From IMG/VR virus record IMGVR_UViG_3300032323_003414, positions 1 to 58,208 of that record: a stretch of 58,208 bases of DNA; one strand, 5' to 3'. Below, in pieces: positions 55,909 to 58,208 of the stretch (positions within the stretch are counted from its first letter, which is position 1; each line of letters begins with the position of its first letter). The notes under the pieces were generated by a model. It was not told the DNA's origin. It saw only the letters and a program-made list of their open reading frames with translations, and did no database searches. A program made the position numbers and the translations under genes. This stretch comes from a virus.

Positions 55909-57511
55909 GTTTGATATTTTTTACCTAAACTATCCCACTCATTTATTTCCGCACGAACGAAAAGCAGATTCTTTGGCACATGCACGTGAAATGAGTCGCA
56001 CGAGATACTTATGGATTGTTGACGGCCACAATGATTATTCAGACTTTGACTGGTCTTGGGAACCAGTGCCTTGGGAGTCGGCCCAGATACATGTATGGCC
56101 CAGTCAGCATCAAGACAACGGCGGAACATATTTGGTACCAAAAGTGGCCACAGAAGAAGTCAATAGGAATCATCCAGAAATACGAAAAATTGGCGCCCAC
56201 CCACGCATTGGTATTGATCATGGTAATGGGTTGTCAATCATGTGCAGAGAAAAAACAAGATACATTTCAGACTATCTTGGCACACTGAGACGCATACTAT
56301 CCAAAACAACACATGAATATGTGTGGGTTGTGAGTAGCGTGTGCGACTACAGTAAGTTTGATTTTACCTGGCATCCTAGTGAATGGCAACAAGACATGTT
56401 GCATGTGTTTGCCAGCAATGAACAAAAGTTTGGGGACACGTTCTATATTCACGTGCCCAGCTTTATGCAAAAAACGTCCGAACTGGCCTTGTTGGAATGG
56501 TTTGATACCATACACTTTGTTCCTGATGTTTCTGTGCCAAGACGCCCTGTACCGGTGGTCCAGCATGACAATGACAGTCAGGTTCCTGCTGTATGGAAAC
56601 ACGATTTCCAAGATCCAGTGGTGCAATTTGTTCGAAACACTCCTGTAGAAAATCCCCCTGCTATTAACTTGTGGCGCGAGAAGATGAAAACTATAGTTCC
56701 GTTGACTCCGGGCGCAGGGTCTGTATTAGTTCCTAGAGAAGCTAAAAATTATCTTAAAAAGCAACTGTATGATTATCCTAACATTGACAAAACACATCGT
56801 ATGTTGAGCAATGATTGTCCTTTGGACATAGTGTTCATCAGCAACGGCGAGCCCAACGCTGAAAGCAACTGGACCAGTCTACTAGAATCAATATACATGA
56901 AGCCAAACAATGTGGTGCGTAGTGATGGTGTAAATGGTCGGGCGGCTGCTTATCATGCGGCAGCTCAAGCCAGTGAAACTGATTGGTTTTTTGCTGTATT
57001 TGCTAAACTAAGAGTCAAGTCAGACTTTGATTGGTCGTGGCAACCTGACCGTATGCAACAGGCCAAGCACTATATCTTCCATGCAAAGAATCCTGTCAAT
57101 GGGTTAGAATATGGCCACCAAGCTATGATTGCCTACAATAAACGATTAGTGTTGGCCAATCCAGGACGTGGACTGGACTTTACCTTGGATGATGAACATG
57201 AAGTGGTACCGTTGTTATCAGGAACAGCAGAGTATGCTCATAGTAAATGGTCAGCGTGGCGTACAGCATTCCGTGAGTGTTTGAAACTCAAAGGTCAAAC
57301 AGATGTAGAGAGCCAGTATAGATTGAATCGTTGGCTAGGACCAATATCCGAAGCTGTAATAAACTCAGAATGGAGCCGATGGGGCGCAGAGGATGCTGTG
57401 GATTACTATGAATCTGTTAATGGTGAATTTGATGAGCTCAAAAAGAGCTATGAGTGGGCGTGGTTGGCCAGTTATGCCTTGCTCAAGCGCAATCTAACAC
57501 CTGATCAATAA
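55907..57511 (+). CDS. Triple-repeat transferase-like protein
   Basis: 534 residues with three related segments. Segment 1 (about 1-85) contains YLWIVDGHNDYSDFDWSW and HVWPSQHQDNGGTYLV. Segment 2 (about 120-190) has YVWVVSSVCDYSKFDFTW and HVFASNEQKFGDTFYI. Segment 3 (about 305-420) has WFFAVFAKLRVKSDFDWSW and YIFHAKNPVNGLEYGHQAM. Segment 3 is paralogous to the 309-residue GT-like protein at 40040. The DGDN motif of that protein is altered in each repeat here, so some repeats may be structural or carbohydrate-binding. Catalytic function is uncertain. It is a single gene between two leftward units, with a probable promoter of its own, and ends in a 29-base overlap with the aminotransferase gene. 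Confidence 0.6.
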   Translation: MFDIFYLNYPTHLFPHERKADSLAHAREMSRTRYLWIVDGHNDYSDFDWSWEPVPWESAQIHVWPSQHQDNGGTYLVPKVATEEVNRNHPEIRKIGAHPRIGIDHGNGLSIMCREKTRYISDYLGTLRRILSKTTHEYVWVVSSVCDYSKFDFTWHPSEWQQDMLHVFASNEQKFGDTFYIHVPSFMQKTSELALLEWFDTIHFVPDVSVPRRPVPVVQHDNDSQVPAVWKHDFQDPVVQFVRNTPVENPPAINLWREKMKTIVPLTPGAGSVLVPREAKNYLKKQLYDYPNIDKTHRMLSNDCPLDIVFISNGEPNAESNWTSLLESIYMKPNNVVRSDGVNGRAAAYHAAAQASETDWFFAVFAKLRVKSDFDWSWQPDRMQQAKHYIFHAKNPVNGLEYGHQAMIAYNKRLVLANPGRGLDFTLDDEHEVVPLLSGTAEYAHSKWSAWRTAFRECLKLKGQTDVESQYRLNRWLGPISEAVINSEWSRWGAEDAVDYYESVNGEFDELKKSYEWAWLASYALLKRNLTPDQ

Positions 57512-58208
57512 CATACTCAACTTCTAGATCTGACAGCTCGGGATACAACGGTAAAGTCAACACACGTCTACTCAGTGCTGATGCACAGCTCAAAATGTCT
57601 GGACCTTGATACTGTCTAAAAGTTCCAAGTTCGTGAAGCGGCTGGACATAGTGTATCTTGGTTTCAATCTTGCGTATGGCAAGATTTTTTTGTAGTATAT
57701 CTCTGTTGTTGATATCTATCACAAACTTATGGTAAGCATGATCATGATAATTGTCTTGATCAATCAGACAACGTATATCTGATTTTTTTAATCGTTCACG
57801 CCAATAGCCAGCAATCTTAGATCTACGTAACTGCCATGTGTCAATGTGTCGCGATTTGACCAACATATGAGCACAATCTAGTTCGCTCATGCGACTATTA
57901 GTTCCTGTTTCGTTGTGTGTGCTTTTACCGTTGTCTCTCCAGGAACGAACAAAATGTAATATATCACTGTCATTTGTTACTACAGCACCACCATTGCCAT
58001 AGGCTGGCAAGTTCTTCATGGGATCAAAACTAATGGCAGCGGCTTTACCAATACGTTGGCAGTCGGCAGCCAACCAATGCTGTGCGGCATCCTCAATAAT
58101 GAGCTTGTCGTTGAGCATCCATTGACGCCATGTAGCTATATCGCCCATGTGTGTGATACTGGCACCATACAATCCAACCAACACCACGGCTTGATAACTG
58201 ACATTGGG
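57483..58208 (-). CDS. DegT/DnrJ/EryC1 sugar aminotransferase (5' end beyond the window)
   Basis: The frame is open from the right edge; a GTG at 58187 only mimics a start, and PNVSYQAVVLVGLYG reads through it. Visible are IEDAAQHW (the Asp that contacts the PLP nitrogen), SFDPMKNLPAYGNGGAVVTN with the PLP lysine, NSRMSELDCA, and HHYV-like IHYVQPLHELGTF near the end. These are ordered as in the PLP-dependent sugar aminotransferases that make amino sugars on NDP-sugars. The amino group so made could be the acceptor of the amidinotransferase. About 120-150 N-terminal residues must lie to the right of the window. Confidence 0.85.
   Translation of the reverse strand, partial: PNVSYQAVVLVGLYGASITHMGDIATWRQWMLNDKLIIEDAAQHWLAADCQRIGKAAAISFDPMKNLPAYGNGGAVVTNDSDILHFVRSWRDNGKSTHNETGTNSRMSELDCAHMLVKSRHIDTWQLRRSKIAGYWRERLKKSDIRCLIDQDNYHDHAYHKFVIDINNRDILQKNLAIRKIETKIHYVQPLHELGTFRQYQGPDILSCASALSRRVLTLPLYPELSDLEVEYVIDQVLDCA

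Noticed and set aside
58185-58187. GTG at 58187 as the start of the aminotransferase
   Set aside because: The frame stays open to the window edge and upstream residues continue the family pattern, so the gene is truncated.
38093-58208. A queuosine/archaeosine-type DNA modification pathway
   Set aside because: I see no FolE, QueC, QueD or transglycosylase signature. The radical SAM proteins have auxiliary cysteine domains unlike QueE.
1-58208. tRNA genes, CRISPR arrays, insertion sequences, attachment sites
   Set aside because: No T-loop/acceptor patterns, regularly spaced repeats, transposase or integrase genes were seen by eye; weak tRNAs could still be missed.

Overview
This window is a piece of a T4-like (contractile-tailed) bacteriophage genome. 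The signature genes are the recombination nuclease pair gp46/gp47, a gp55-type late sigma factor, and a baseplate cluster in the order gp48/54-like, gp53, a large hub-associated protein, gp5, gp25, gp6 and one giant protein. Sequence style and gene content resemble uncultured aquatic relatives of cyanophages and Pelagibacter-type myoviruses. Base composition is moderate, and no photosynthesis gene, integrase, tRNA or CRISPR array was seen. The host cannot be named from this sequence.

Layout. (1) 1-615: the 3' end of an unidentified rightward gene, then about 470 bases without a convincing gene but with strong hairpins and a terminator. (2) 616-8295, leftward: gp55 sigma factor, gp47, a radical SAM protein inserted between gp47 and gp46, gp46, a second radical SAM/SPASM protein, a SegE-like GIY-YIG nuclease and an SGNH hydrolase. 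A consensus sigma70-type promoter (TTGACA-16-TATAAT) precedes gp55. (3) 8412-37713, rightward: virion genes behind T4-late-promoter-like octamers (GGTAAATA, CATAAATA, GATAAATA). They include a 4871-residue protein with seven FG-GAP-like motifs, and a gp25 gene interrupted by a -1 frame change. A TTCG-loop terminator closes the block. (4) 37785-52680, rightward: a tightly overlapping operon of five N-terminal-twitch radical SAM proteins interleaved with GT-A-like and 'TEK' putative glycosyltransferases, then a 33-residue peptide gene, a carbamoyltransferase and a GT25-type transferase. (5) 52663-58208, mixed strands: an amidinotransferase, two more TEK proteins, a triple-repeat transferase-like protein, and a DegT/DnrJ/EryC1 aminotransferase cut by the window edge.

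How it may work together (inference). Host-type promoters would express gp55 and the recombination genes early. gp55 would then switch transcription to the late structural block. Regions 4 and 5 look like a phage-borne assembly line that builds or decorates a complex amino-, guanidino- or carbamoyl-bearing glycan, or modifies a protein. Its enzymes are seven radical SAM proteins (two of them in region 2), at least eight putative glycosyltransferases, and enzymes that add carbamoyl, amidino and amino groups. Product and target are unknown; this is the strongest candidate for an undescribed system here.
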